NCBI RefSeq assembly: GCF_030269905.1
Contig: NZ_BSVC01000006.1
Coordinates: forward strand, 310,001-374,000
Direction of reading: 5' to 3'
DNA from: Pelosinus sp. IPA-1
GTDB taxonomy: Bacteria; Bacillota; Negativicutes; DSM-13327
Length of the DNA stretch: 64,000 nucleotides
Part shown: one piece after another, positions 35,416 to 44,119 of the stretch
Layout of the letters: each line of letters opens with the position of its first letter
Position numbering within the stretch: position 1 is the stretch's first letter
The notes under the pieces: generated by a model
What the model saw: the letters and a program-made list of their open reading frames with translations, nothing else
Database searches by the model: none
What the model was told of the DNA's origin: nothing
Position numbers and translations under genes: made by a program

Positions 35416-36336
35416 TTAGTCACTGTACTCCAGTCGCGTATTATCTATAGAAGTCTTGTGTATTGTTGTAAACAAATTCAAGAAATGGCGGGCGGCAGTA
35501 GATAGATAGCGATTTCGCATCCAAATGACAGCAGCAGTTGTCTCGATGCTTGGGTTAATAATTGTTTTAAATACTAGATTCGTATTTGGGATAAGATCAA
35601 TAGCAGCTCTTGGTACTACTGCGATACCAACATCTGCATCTGCCCAAGCTAAGATAGGCATAACATCGTCACTTTTACATAGAAAATAAGGCTCAAACCC
35701 AGCTTGCAGACAATGATCAGTAATCATCGCTTCAAATTTACGATGAATCATTAAGGGTTTGCCGGCAAGTTCTGAAAGCTGGATAGAATCTGAGTGTTCT
35801 CCTAAGGAATTAGGATTATTTTTATTAAGTGCGGCAACCAAAGGTTCATTAGATAACTTAATAGATTCATAGAGTGCATCATCAAAAGAAAATCGAACTA
35901 ATCCTATTTCAATTAATCCACCATTCAAGAGTTCAATAATTTGGCTGGACTCTCCTTCCCTTAACTCAAACTTCAGACTAGGATATTGATTCCGAAAAAT
36001 ACGAGCCACTCGCGGTAAAATTGTTGCAACAGAAGAAGAGGCTGTGCCGATGGACAAGGTGCCGTGGGTACCAGCCTCTATTTCTCTTATTTCCTTAACG
36101 GTAGTATCCATTAGCTCGAGTAACTGCTCAGCCTTTTTTCGCAAGAGATGGCCTGCTTCTGTTAACTGAATCTTACGGTGTCCTCGTTCAAATAGCTTGG
36201 CCCCTAGATTATCCTCTAGTTGCTTCATTTGGCGACTAAGAGGTGGTTGAGCGATGTGCAAAATCTTCGCAGCTGTTGTAATATTGCCTTCTTCAGCAAG
36301 GGTAAGAAAATATTTCATTTCTCGAATACTCATCAT
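35416..36336 (-). CDS. LysR-family transcriptional regulator
   Basis: ATG 36336 behind AAGGAGC. The 306-residue product has MKYFLTLAEEGNITTAAKIL and HIAQPPLSRQMKQLE as the DNA-binding HTH, then the effector domain. It is divergent from the formate dehydrogenase gene, 188 bases away, and so is the natural candidate to control it, perhaps in response to formate, a metal or redox state. I could not identify a clear palindromic operator in the gap. Confidence 0.9.
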   Translation of the reverse strand: MMSIREMKYFLTLAEEGNITTAAKILHIAQPPLSRQMKQLEDNLGAKLFERGHRKIQLTEAGHLLRKKAEQLLELMDTTVKEIREIEAGTHGTLSIGTASSSVATILPRVARIFRNQYPSLKFELREGESSQIIELLNGGLIEIGLVRFSFDDALYESIKLSNEPLVAALNKNNPNSLGEHSDSIQLSELAGKPLMIHRKFEAMITDHCLQAGFEPYFLCKSDDVMPILAWADADVGIAVVPRAAIDLIPNTNLVFKTIINPSIETTAAVIWMRNRYLSTAARHFLNLFTTIHKTSIDNTRLEYSD

Positions 36337-36524
36337 AGTGGCCAGCTCCTTCGCGAATATATACTTAAAAGGTATGGAAATTACATGATATTAGTATTAT
36401 TAGTATGGGACTAACTCTGTTATAATTGTAAATTAAAGAACTATTACTAGTCAAATTTTGAATTGATTCTGGATAGATGCTAGTTGGAATAAAACCTATT
36501 TTACTTATGGAAGGAGTATCTAGC

Positions 36525-38561
36525 ATGGAAAGTATTTTGACTACTTGTCCTTATTGTGGTACTGGCTGTACTTTTTATCTCAATACGGAACATGGTGAAA
36601 TTATTAGCGTTACCCCTAATCGTGAGAATGCCGTAAATAAAGGAAAACTTTGTTCTAAGGGCTATTTTGGCTTTGATTTCGTGCATCATCGTGACCGATT
36701 ACAACAACCCTTGATTCGAAAAAATGGAGTATTGGTTGAAGCTACTTGGGAAGAGGCTATTTCACTTATTGCCACTAAGTTAAAACATACAATTCAGGAA
36801 TTTGGTTCTGATAGTATAGCGGCTTTTAGTTCAGCTAGGTGTACGAATGAAGAAAACTATCTAATGCAAAAACTGATGCGCGCAGTGGTTGGTACCAATA
36901 ATATCGATCATTGCGCTCGTCTTTGCCATTCTCCTACGGTGGCTGGACTAGCTACGGCATTTGGGAGTGGAGCCATGACAAATTCAATTAATGAGATTGA
37001 AACAATGGGGCCTAAAGATGCTATTTTTGCCATAGGAACCAATACAACAGAATGTCATCCAGTTATGGGAGTTTTCATGTTGCAGGCCAAAGCACGTGGT
37101 ACCAAACTGGTAGTAGCTGATCCTCGCGAAATTGATTTAGCAAGACATGCGGACGTCTGGTTACAGCATAAGCCCGGAACGGATGTAGCACTACTGAGTG
37201 CAATTTCACATGTCATTCTTAAGGAAGGACTAGAAGATCGTGCTTTTATAAAAAATCGTACAAATAACTTTGCAGCTTTTAAAGAAACCGTAAAACGATA
37301 TACACCTCAATATGCTGAATTAATTACAGGTGTTCCCGCAGAAAAGATTATTAAAGCTGCTAAGATTATTGGGCAGGCAGATCATACTGCAACCTATTAT
37401 ACAATGGGAATTACCCAGCATACTAGTGGCGTGGATAATGTACTGTCTGTTGCCAATCTTGCAATGATCACAGGCAATCTGGGTAAGGAAAAAACAGGGG
37501 TAAATCCTCTTCGTGGACAGAACAATGTGCAAGGATCTTGTGATATGGGAGCTTTACCTAACGTGTATCCAGGATATCAGTCTGTTAAGGATAGTATTAT
37601 CAAGGCAAAATTTGAGGAAGCTTGGAAAACATCACTCAGTGATGAAATTGGTCTGACGATTCCTGAAGTACTACATGGAATTGAAGAAGATCGAGTGAAG
37701 GTACTTTATGTATTTGGCGAAAATCCCATGCGGAGTGATCCTGATGTTAATCATGTAAAACATTGTTTAGAACAGGTGGATTTTTTAGTTGTACAAGATA
37801 TCTTCTTAACTGAGACAGCAGAATTAGCTGATGTTGTGCTACCTGGAACGACCTTTGCTGAGAAAGATGGTACTTTTACGAGTACGGAAAGACGGGTACA
37901 ACGGATTCGCAAAGCGATTGAACCAAGAGGTAACAGTCGTCCCGACTGGAAGATTATTGGCGACATAATGAATGCATTAGGAGATTCTACAGAGTATTCT
38001 TCGCCACAAAAAATTTACGAAGAAATGCAGAGTGTGACGCCATCTTATGCTGGAATTACCTACTCACGAATTGAAAAGGGCGGGATACAGTGGCCTTGTA
38101 GTGATACAGAACATCCTGGAACACCTATTTTGCATGTCGGGGTATTTAATCGAGGGATTGGAGAGTTTACTGCAGTCGATTATCGAGATCCCGCAGAACT
38201 ACCTGATCAAGAATTCCCGCTTATGTTGACAACTGGTAGGGTAGTAGCCCACTACCATACTGGTTCCATGACTCGTCGGAGTTGGGGACTACATGGAACC
38301 CACCCTGAGGGATATTTAGAAATTAATCCTCTAGACGCAAAAAGGTTAAATATAGAAAATGAGGAATTAATTCGGGTATCTTCGAGAAGGGGGACAATAA
38401 CAACCAAAGCTCAGGTAACGAAAAGAGTTCCAGAGGGACTAACATTTATAACCTTTCATTTTACGGAAAGCCCTGGTAATATGCTTACCAATAGTGCCTC
38501 AGATCCTGTTTGTCAAATTCCAGAATTTAAAGTGTGTGCTGTTAAAGTTGAAAAACTATAA
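36525..38561 (+). CDS. fdhF: Formate dehydrogenase H-type catalytic subunit, Cys form
   Basis: ATG 36525 with AAGGAG in front; the open frame before it has no ribosome site. A 678-residue Mo/W-bis-PGD enzyme. The [4Fe-4S] ligand set is CPYCGTGCTF with the fourth Cys in GKLCSKG. The residue that is selenocysteine in E. coli FdhF is a normal TGC Cys134 here (HCARLCHSPT), with His next to it. The C-terminal domain ends in the cofactor-binding fold (MLTTGRVVAHYHTGSMTRR). With hycB, hydA and fdhD downstream it is most likely the CO2-reducing subunit of a hydrogen-dependent CO2 reductase or formate hydrogenlyase. Metal (Mo or W) not determined; the nearby tup genes hint at W. Confidence 0.93.
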   Translation: MESILTTCPYCGTGCTFYLNTEHGEIISVTPNRENAVNKGKLCSKGYFGFDFVHHRDRLQQPLIRKNGVLVEATWEEAISLIATKLKHTIQEFGSDSIAAFSSARCTNEENYLMQKLMRAVVGTNNIDHCARLCHSPTVAGLATAFGSGAMTNSINEIETMGPKDAIFAIGTNTTECHPVMGVFMLQAKARGTKLVVADPREIDLARHADVWLQHKPGTDVALLSAISHVILKEGLEDRAFIKNRTNNFAAFKETVKRYTPQYAELITGVPAEKIIKAAKIIGQADHTATYYTMGITQHTSGVDNVLSVANLAMITGNLGKEKTGVNPLRGQNNVQGSCDMGALPNVYPGYQSVKDSIIKAKFEEAWKTSLSDEIGLTIPEVLHGIEEDRVKVLYVFGENPMRSDPDVNHVKHCLEQVDFLVVQDIFLTETAELADVVLPGTTFAEKDGTFTSTERRVQRIRKAIEPRGNSRPDWKIIGDIMNALGDSTEYSSPQKIYEEMQSVTPSYAGITYSRIEKGGIQWPCSDTEHPGTPILHVGVFNRGIGEFTAVDYRDPAELPDQEFPLMLTTGRVVAHYHTGSMTRRSWGLHGTHPEGYLEINPLDAKRLNIENEELIRVSSRRGTITTKAQVTKRVPEGLTFITFHFTESPGNMLTNSASDPVCQIPEFKVCAVKVEKL

Positions 38562-38603
38562 AGGTTTAGAAGTAGCAGCGACAATGAAGGAGAGTACTTT
38601 CAA

Positions 38604-39221
38604 ATGAAAAAAGAACTTCTGCCGGTAACACCCATTATACTAGCTGGTGGAAAAAGTACTAGAATGAAGGAAAATAAGTCTTTTGTTCAGCTAATGTCAA
38701 AACCGATGATTGAAGTCGTATTGGAAAAGGTTACAAACATATTTTCATTACCTCCTATAGTAATAACAAATTCGTTTATAGAGTACTCCTACCTTGGCGT
38801 TAGACTAGAAAAGGATATTTTCCCACAGAAAGGACCTTTGGCTGGGATTCATGCTGGTCTAAGTTATTCATCGACCTATCAGACCTTTATTGTAGGATGT
38901 GATATTCCCTTATTAGATCCTGCATTTATTCAATACATGCTCTACCAAGACGATCGTTATGATATCGTCATTCCCTCAGAAGATGGTTACACCCATCCGC
39001 TGCATGCTAGATACAGTAAAAACTGTATCCATTTTATTGAAAAGAAGTTGAAGCAGAATGAGGGAAAGATAATTTCCTTTTTCCCAGAAGTCAATGTGCG
39101 TTATATTAATAAAGTAGAAATTACAGAATTCCCTTTTGCATGGCAGTCACTGATTAATGTAAATACCCCAGAAGATTTAAAAAGTGTTCAGTTGATATTG
39201 AAAAGTCTTTTTAAAATATAG
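38604..39221 (+). CDS. mobA: Molybdenum cofactor guanylyltransferase
   Basis: ATG 38604 after AAGGAGAG. The 205-residue product starts PVTPIILAGGKSTRMKENKS, the nucleotidyltransferase GGxSxRMG-like motif, and has FIVGCDIPLLDP for metal binding. It transfers GMP to molybdopterin to make the guanine dinucleotide cofactor that formate dehydrogenase needs. It lies between the catalytic and electron-transfer subunit genes, so cofactor maturation is made in step with the enzyme. Confidence 0.88.
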   Translation: MKKELLPVTPIILAGGKSTRMKENKSFVQLMSKPMIEVVLEKVTNIFSLPPIVITNSFIEYSYLGVRLEKDIFPQKGPLAGIHAGLSYSSTYQTFIVGCDIPLLDPAFIQYMLYQDDRYDIVIPSEDGYTHPLHARYSKNCIHFIEKKLKQNEGKIISFFPEVNVRYINKVEITEFPFAWQSLINVNTPEDLKSVQLILKSLFKI

Positions 39222-39237
39222 GAAGGAGGCTGTTTCC

Positions 39238-39825
39238 TTGAGTATTCATTTGAATTCATTTGTGTTAGCAGATCCAAAAAAATGTATCGGCTGTAAGGTT
39301 TGTGAAGTAGCTTGTGCTGTAGCGCATAGAAGTGAAGAGATAAAAACAGTAGGCAATATGGACATTCCTGTTATGCCAAAACTATATTTGGTAAAAACCG
39401 CTGATGTTACAATGCCAATACAGTGCCGACATTGCGAGGATGCACCTTGTGCAAATATTTGCCCTGTTTTTGCTATTACGCAAATTGATAATAAAATCAT
39501 TATTAATGAAGAAAGTTGTATCGGTTGTAAAACTTGTATGATTGCTTGTCCTTTTGGCGCAATCGAACTTGCTCCTGCTTTTAAAGATGGAAAACCAGTG
39601 TTTCAAAGCCTTTTGACTTTTGATAGTGAAGAAGAGCTTAGTAGTAAACAAGCAGCAGTCGCTAGCAAATGCGATTTATGTAATGACAGGTTAAATGGAC
39701 CTGCCTGTATAGAAGCTTGCCCTCGTCAAGCACTTACCTATGTGAATGTTAAAAAAGAAAAACAACGTCGGTGTACAGAAACGGCAAGTAAAACGGGCGC
39801 AAATATCAAAAATCTTATCGTATAG
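39238..39825 (+). CDS. HycB-like 4x[4Fe-4S] electron-transfer subunit
   Basis: TTG start at 39238 behind AAGGAGGC. A 195-residue ferredoxin-type protein with Cys sets CIGCKVCEVAC, CRHCEDAPCANICP, CIGCKTCMIACPFG and a last CDLCNDRLNGPACIEACP: the four-cluster pattern of HycB/HydN/FdhB-type subunits. It would wire the formate dehydrogenase to the hydrogenase. A close relative is encoded just after the hydrogenase. The later 40 residues are basic and variable. Confidence 0.9.
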   Translation: MSIHLNSFVLADPKKCIGCKVCEVACAVAHRSEEIKTVGNMDIPVMPKLYLVKTADVTMPIQCRHCEDAPCANICPVFAITQIDNKIIINEESCIGCKTCMIACPFGAIELAPAFKDGKPVFQSLLTFDSEEELSSKQAAVASKCDLCNDRLNGPACIEACPRQALTYVNVKKEKQRRCTETASKTGANIKNLIV

Positions 39826-39836
39826 GAGGATTAAGC

Positions 39837-41228
39837 ATGGTAGACAAAGATACAGACATTATTAAAATTGATGCAGAACTTTGTACAGGGTGCAGACGGT
39901 GTGCTGAAGTGTGTCCGGTAGATGCTATTGAAGGAAAACAAGGAACTCCTCAGTTCATTAATGTTGAAAAATGTGTAATGTGTGGACAATGCATACAAAT
40001 ATGCAGCGCTTATGCTTCTATATTTGAGGAATATAGAACTTCTCGTGAAGACAAACTGCGTGAACGTAATATGCCAGTAACCTTAGAAGAACCAATATTT
40101 GCTGCATATAATATTGGTGACTTGCCAAAAGTAAAAGAGGCTTTAACCAATACAGAAGCCTTTACTATGGTTCAGTGTGCACCAGCAGTAAGAGTTGCGA
40201 TTGCAGAGGAATTTGGTATGCCATTAGGAAGTCTTGCACCAGGAAAGCTAGCAGCCGCTCTACGGCAGTTAGGTTTTAACCGGATATATGATACTAATTT
40301 TGCTGCGGATTTGACAATCATGGAAGAAGGAAGTGAACTGGTTCAGCGTATTACAGAGGGTGGTCTTCTGCCTATGTTTACTTCCTGTTGCCCTGCTTGG
40401 GTAAAATTTGTGGAACAAGAATATCCAGAACTCATACCCCATTTATCAAGTTGCAAATCACCCCAACAGATGGCAGGAACTATGTTTAAAACCTATGGCG
40501 CACAAGCCGATGGAGTTGAACCAGACAACATATACAGTGTTGCCATTATGCCTTGTACTTGTAAAAAGTTTGAGTCTCAGCGCCCAGAAATGAATACAGA
40601 TGGCTACCAAAATGTAGATGCAGTTCTTACAACAAGAGAGCTTGCTTATTTAATTAAGGAAGCGGGAATTGATTTTAGCAGCTTGCCAGAAGAGGATTTT
40701 GACAAGCCACTGGGTATGTATTCTGGTGCTGGTCACCTATTTTGTGCAACTGGTGGAGTTATGGAAGCTGCTATTCGTACTGCGTATGAATTAATAACAA
40801 ATGAGCCGATCCCTAATGTAAATATCCAATATGTTAGGGGCAGCCAAGGGGTACGAAGAGGTGTTGTGCATGCTGGCGATGTAAAGGTTAAAACAGTTGT
40901 TGTCTCAGGGCTAAAAAACGTTGTACCAATACTTGAAGAAATCAAAAAAGGGAATGCTGATTTTCATTTCATGGAGGTTATGACGTGCCCTGTTGGCTGC
41001 GTTAGTGGTGGCGGACAACCTAAAGTGTTATTACCCAAAGATACTGAGATCGCATATAAGAATCGAATAAGCAGTACCTATCGTCACGATGAGGAGCAAA
41101 CTTATCGAAAGTCCCATGAAAATCCTGAAATAAAAGCGATTTATAAGAATTTTCTTGGCGAGCCTCTAGGTCATAAATCTCATCATCTTTTGCATACCGA
41201 GTATAAACAAAGGGGGTATTGCAAATGA
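39837..41228 (+). CDS. hydA: [FeFe] hydrogenase, catalytic subunit
   Basis: A 463-residue protein from ATG 39837, 11 bases after hycB, with TAGGAGG upstream. Two ferredoxin clusters at the N-terminus (CTGCRRCAEVCP, CVMCGQCIQIC) precede the H-cluster domain. All three H-cluster motifs are intact: FTSCCPAWVK, MPCTCKKFE and EVMTCPVGCVSGGGQP. The last 60 residues carry the small-subunit-type tail. The short N-terminus and the hycB neighbours match the hydrogenase of hydrogen-dependent CO2 reductases rather than bifurcating enzymes. Its stop overlaps the next start (ATGA), implying translational coupling. Confidence 0.95.
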   Translation: MVDKDTDIIKIDAELCTGCRRCAEVCPVDAIEGKQGTPQFINVEKCVMCGQCIQICSAYASIFEEYRTSREDKLRERNMPVTLEEPIFAAYNIGDLPKVKEALTNTEAFTMVQCAPAVRVAIAEEFGMPLGSLAPGKLAAALRQLGFNRIYDTNFAADLTIMEEGSELVQRITEGGLLPMFTSCCPAWVKFVEQEYPELIPHLSSCKSPQQMAGTMFKTYGAQADGVEPDNIYSVAIMPCTCKKFESQRPEMNTDGYQNVDAVLTTRELAYLIKEAGIDFSSLPEEDFDKPLGMYSGAGHLFCATGGVMEAAIRTAYELITNEPIPNVNIQYVRGSQGVRRGVVHAGDVKVKTVVVSGLKNVVPILEEIKKGNADFHFMEVMTCPVGCVSGGGQPKVLLPKDTEIAYKNRISSTYRHDEEQTYRKSHENPEIKAIYKNFLGEPLGHKSHHLLHTEYKQRGYCK

Positions 41229-41809
41229 ATACCTTCATTTTAGGGAATCCTGGAAAATGTATTGGCTGTAAGGCTTGTGAGATTGCCTGTTCTGTTGCTC
41301 ATTTGGACACTAGTGTTGTAAAAGCAAATGAAATGAACCTTCCTTTTATTTCCCGTTTAAATCTAGTCAGAACCTCTTCTGTTACTATGCCGATTCAGTG
41401 CAGGCAGTGTGAAGATGCTCCTTGCGCAAATGTGTGTAGCGTTGGCGCTATTGTGCATAAAGATAATTGCAATGTAGTTCTTGAAGAAAAATGTATTGGC
41501 TGTAAGGAATGTATGCTTGCCTGTCCATTTGGTATGATCGATATGCAACCTAAATTTACAGAGGGAGAGGCTGAATTTCAGGTAGGACTAAAGGTAGAAT
41601 CTTTGCAAGGTGAACAGAAAAAGGCCTATGTTGTAATGCAGAAATGTGATTTGTGTAAAGGACGTGCCAATGGGCCTGCATGCATAGAAGTTTGTCCAGC
41701 AGATGCATTTGTAATAGTAAATCCAGATTTTATTAGAAAGAATATCCATGATAAGCGAGTTTCAAGTGCTCAAGAAATTGCAAAACGTAAGTACACTGGA
41801 AATTCTTAA
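41225..41809 (+). CDS. Second HycB-like 4x[4Fe-4S] subunit
   Basis: ATG 41225 overlaps the hydA stop codon. The 194-residue product has the same four ferredoxin motifs as the first subunit (CIGCKACEIACS, CRQCEDAPCANVC, CIGCKECMLACPFG, CDLCKGRANGPACIEVCP). The two copies agree closely in the core but differ at the C-terminus, as expected for an internal wiring pair rather than redundancy. Together they form the multi-[4Fe-4S] link between hydrogenase and formate dehydrogenase. Confidence 0.9.
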   Translation: MNTFILGNPGKCIGCKACEIACSVAHLDTSVVKANEMNLPFISRLNLVRTSSVTMPIQCRQCEDAPCANVCSVGAIVHKDNCNVVLEEKCIGCKECMLACPFGMIDMQPKFTEGEAEFQVGLKVESLQGEQKKAYVVMQKCDLCKGRANGPACIEVCPADAFVIVNPDFIRKNIHDKRVSSAQEIAKRKYTGNS

Positions 41810-41830
41810 AAAGATATAAGAGGTGTATCC

Positions 41831-42628
41831 ATGAGTCAAGATTCTTACCGAATTCAAAAATACCCGGCAGTAAAGCTAGAAGAGGGTAATTTGGTTGCCG
41901 TTGAGCAATTGGTTTCTGAGGAAGCTCCATTAACCATTTACCTTAATGGTAAAGAGCTAGTAACAATGCTCTGTTCGCCTAACGAAGAAAAATATATTAC
42001 ATTAGGCTTTTTAGTTACGGAAGGAATGATTCATGATATAGAAGCCATAACGGATTTAACGATAGATAGTGAACGAGGGTTTATTTGGGTAGAAGCAGAT
42101 ACAGTTTTCCCGAATGTAGCAAATACCTATCTTAAAAGGTGCTTAACAGCTTGCTGTGGTCGGGGGCGGACAGGATTCTATTTTGCAAACGATGCTCGTA
42201 CGATTAAAAGCATTGAAAGTAATTTAAAAATAAGTGCCGCTGAAATACTTAGTTATTCTGTAATGTTAGAAGAATTATCAGCTACCTATCATATGACACA
42301 TGGAGTACATTGTGGGGCACTAGCAACAAAGGGAGAGTTTTTGCTATACTCGGAAGATATTGGACGTCATAATGTTTTCGATAAACTCTATGGAAAATGT
42401 TTAGAGATGAAGATACCAACTACCGATAAGGTGATTGTATTTAGTGGTCGTATTTCATCGGAAATCCTTATTAAGGTGAGTAAAATGGCTATACCACTTA
42501 TTATTGCACGTGCAGTGCCAACTAGCTTAGCTATTGGATTAGCAGAAGATCTTGGTATTACTCTTGTTGGAGCAGCCAAAGGAGAATCTTTTTTTGTATA
42601 TACTCATAAAGACCGAGTAACGACTTAA
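41831..42628 (+). CDS. fdhD: FdhD, formate dehydrogenase sulfurtransferase
   Basis: ATG 41831 behind AAGAGGTG. The 265-residue product has FdhD features: LTIYLNGKELVTMLCSP, a TACCGRGRTGF loop with the conserved sulfur-carrier Cys pair (adjacent Cys here), GVHCGALATKG and IGRHNVFDKLYG. It transfers sulfur from IscS to the Mo/W cofactor before insertion into FdhF. Position at the end of the fdh-hyd operon is as expected. Confidence 0.93.
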   Translation: MSQDSYRIQKYPAVKLEEGNLVAVEQLVSEEAPLTIYLNGKELVTMLCSPNEEKYITLGFLVTEGMIHDIEAITDLTIDSERGFIWVEADTVFPNVANTYLKRCLTACCGRGRTGFYFANDARTIKSIESNLKISAAEILSYSVMLEELSATYHMTHGVHCGALATKGEFLLYSEDIGRHNVFDKLYGKCLEMKIPTTDKVIVFSGRISSEILIKVSKMAIPLIIARAVPTSLAIGLAEDLGITLVGAAKGESFFVYTHKDRVTT

Positions 42629-42760
42629 TCTACATGCCACTTAGTTCTATATGCCATTACTGCTATGTATAAAGTGGAGAAGGATAAATTTAGAAATTAA
42701 TAAATTGAGATCTTGCTTTTATGAATCAGCTATGTGATGATAATAGTTAAATAGGTAAAT

Positions 42761-42837
42761 AGGCACTCAGAGATGGACGAGTCTTCAACCGGTCTACTGG
42801 TATAGGGGAAGGGATCAATGGGGTGCCTGTTTTTTTC
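42761..42837 (+). promoter_or_regulatory. Structured leader with terminator, candidate Moco/Tuco-type riboswitch
   Basis: AGGCAC (42761) pairs with GTGCCT (42822-42827), which is followed by seven T residues, so the element can form a terminator. Inside, ACCGG-TCTA-CTGGT forms a hairpin and GATGGACGAGTC and GGGGAAGGGATCAATGGGG flank it. The element ends 23 bases before the start of moeA. Molybdenum/tungsten cofactor riboswitches are known before such genes. I am not sure the conserved core matches that class, so attenuator is the safe description. Confidence 0.45.
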
Positions 42838-42859
42838 TTATGAAAGGAGGGCAGTGATT

Positions 42860-44104
42860 GTGGAGTTTTTTCAGTGTATGTCACTTAAAGAAGCACAACA
42901 TGTAATTGTTGAAAGTCTTAAAAAACGTACTATATTTAGTGAAACAGTACATTTAATAAATGCTTTGGGTAGAATAGCTGCAGTGGATGTTGTGGCAAAA
43001 AATGATTTACCACCTTTTAGTCGCTCCACTGTAGACGGATTCGCAGTACAAAGTGCCGATACCTTTGGTGCTAGCGAGGCTGCTTCATCACTTTTTTCTA
43101 TTATTGGCGAAGTTTCCATGGGAGAAGAAAGTAAAATGGAAATATTTCCCGGAAATGCGGTGGCTATTCCTACGGGAGGAATGTTACCAGTGGGAGCAGA
43201 TGCGGTAGTTATGGTAGAGCATGTTGAACAACCTGATTCTAAAAATTTATTGGTATTAAGAATGGTTGCCCCCGGAGAAAATGTGATTGAAAAGGGGGAA
43301 GATGTTCAAGTAGGGGCTACTATAATAAAGCAAGGACAGAGTATTGGTCCGCAACATATTGGGATGCTCGCTGCGTGTGGGTATGCTAACATTTCAGTAT
43401 ATAAGAAACTGGAAGTAGGGATCATTTCGACTGGTGATGAATTAGTTGGTATTGAGGAGCCTATAAAATTTGGTCAAATTAGAGATGTCAATTCCTATGC
43501 ATTAGGTGCTTTGTTATTGGAGATGGGCTGCGCAGTAACACAAATGGGGATCGTAAAGGATAGTTACGAAAAATTTCTTTCCGTTTTATCAAAAGCGGTA
43601 GATACTTATCAACTCGTACTTATTTCTGGAGGAAGCTCTGTTGGAGCAAGAGACTATACGGTTAAGGCAATTGATGCTCTTGGCACTCCAGGGGTATTAA
43701 TACATGGTATCGCTGTTAAACCTGGCAAACCTACTATTTTTGGCATGACAAATGATGTGCCAGTATTTGGCTTACCAGGACATCCAGCTGCTGCCATGAC
43801 GGTTTGCAAACAGTTGGTTAAGATAGCCGTGAGAAAGCTAATGGGGTTTGAACAAAATGTAGAGCCTTTTGGAATTCCAGCATGCCTAGCTCGAAATGTC
43901 GCTTCTGCGCCAGGGCGGGACGATTTTATTACTGTAAAGTTAACAAAAGAAAACGGAACGTATAAAGCAACCCCTATTTTAGGAAAATCAGGGTTAATTC
44001 GTATTATGGCACAAGCTGATGGTACAATACATATTCCCGCAGATAAAAGTGGAATTTATAGTGGAGAAATTGTAGAAGTTTTGCTCGACAAACAAGAAGA
44101 TTAA
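42860..44104 (+). CDS. moeA: Molybdopterin molybdenumtransferase MoeA
   Basis: GTG 42860 is nine bases after AAAGGAGG (42843-42850); the upstream GTG 42854 is too close. A 414-residue protein with MoeA hallmarks: PPFSRSTVDGFAVQS, GGMLPVGADAVVMVEH, EVGIISTGDEL, DVNSYALGALL, and SGGSSVGARDYTVKA with GKPTIFG and GLPGHPAA. It inserts molybdate or tungstate into MPT-AMP. It opens a metal-cofactor operon continuing into the tupABC genes, behind the structured leader. Confidence 0.93.
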   Translation: MEFFQCMSLKEAQHVIVESLKKRTIFSETVHLINALGRIAAVDVVAKNDLPPFSRSTVDGFAVQSADTFGASEAASSLFSIIGEVSMGEESKMEIFPGNAVAIPTGGMLPVGADAVVMVEHVEQPDSKNLLVLRMVAPGENVIEKGEDVQVGATIIKQGQSIGPQHIGMLAACGYANISVYKKLEVGIISTGDELVGIEEPIKFGQIRDVNSYALGALLLEMGCAVTQMGIVKDSYEKFLSVLSKAVDTYQLVLISGGSSVGARDYTVKAIDALGTPGVLIHGIAVKPGKPTIFGMTNDVPVFGLPGHPAAAMTVCKQLVKIAVRKLMGFEQNVEPFGIPACLARNVASAPGRDDFITVKLTKENGTYKATPILGKSGLIRIMAQADGTIHIPADKSGIYSGEIVEVLLDKQED

Positions 44105-44119
44105 AGGAGGAGGGAAAAT

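Noticed and set aside
36923-36927. Possible selenocysteine in the formate dehydrogenase
   Set aside because: The position equivalent to Sec is a normal TGC codon, and the frame has no in-frame TGA.
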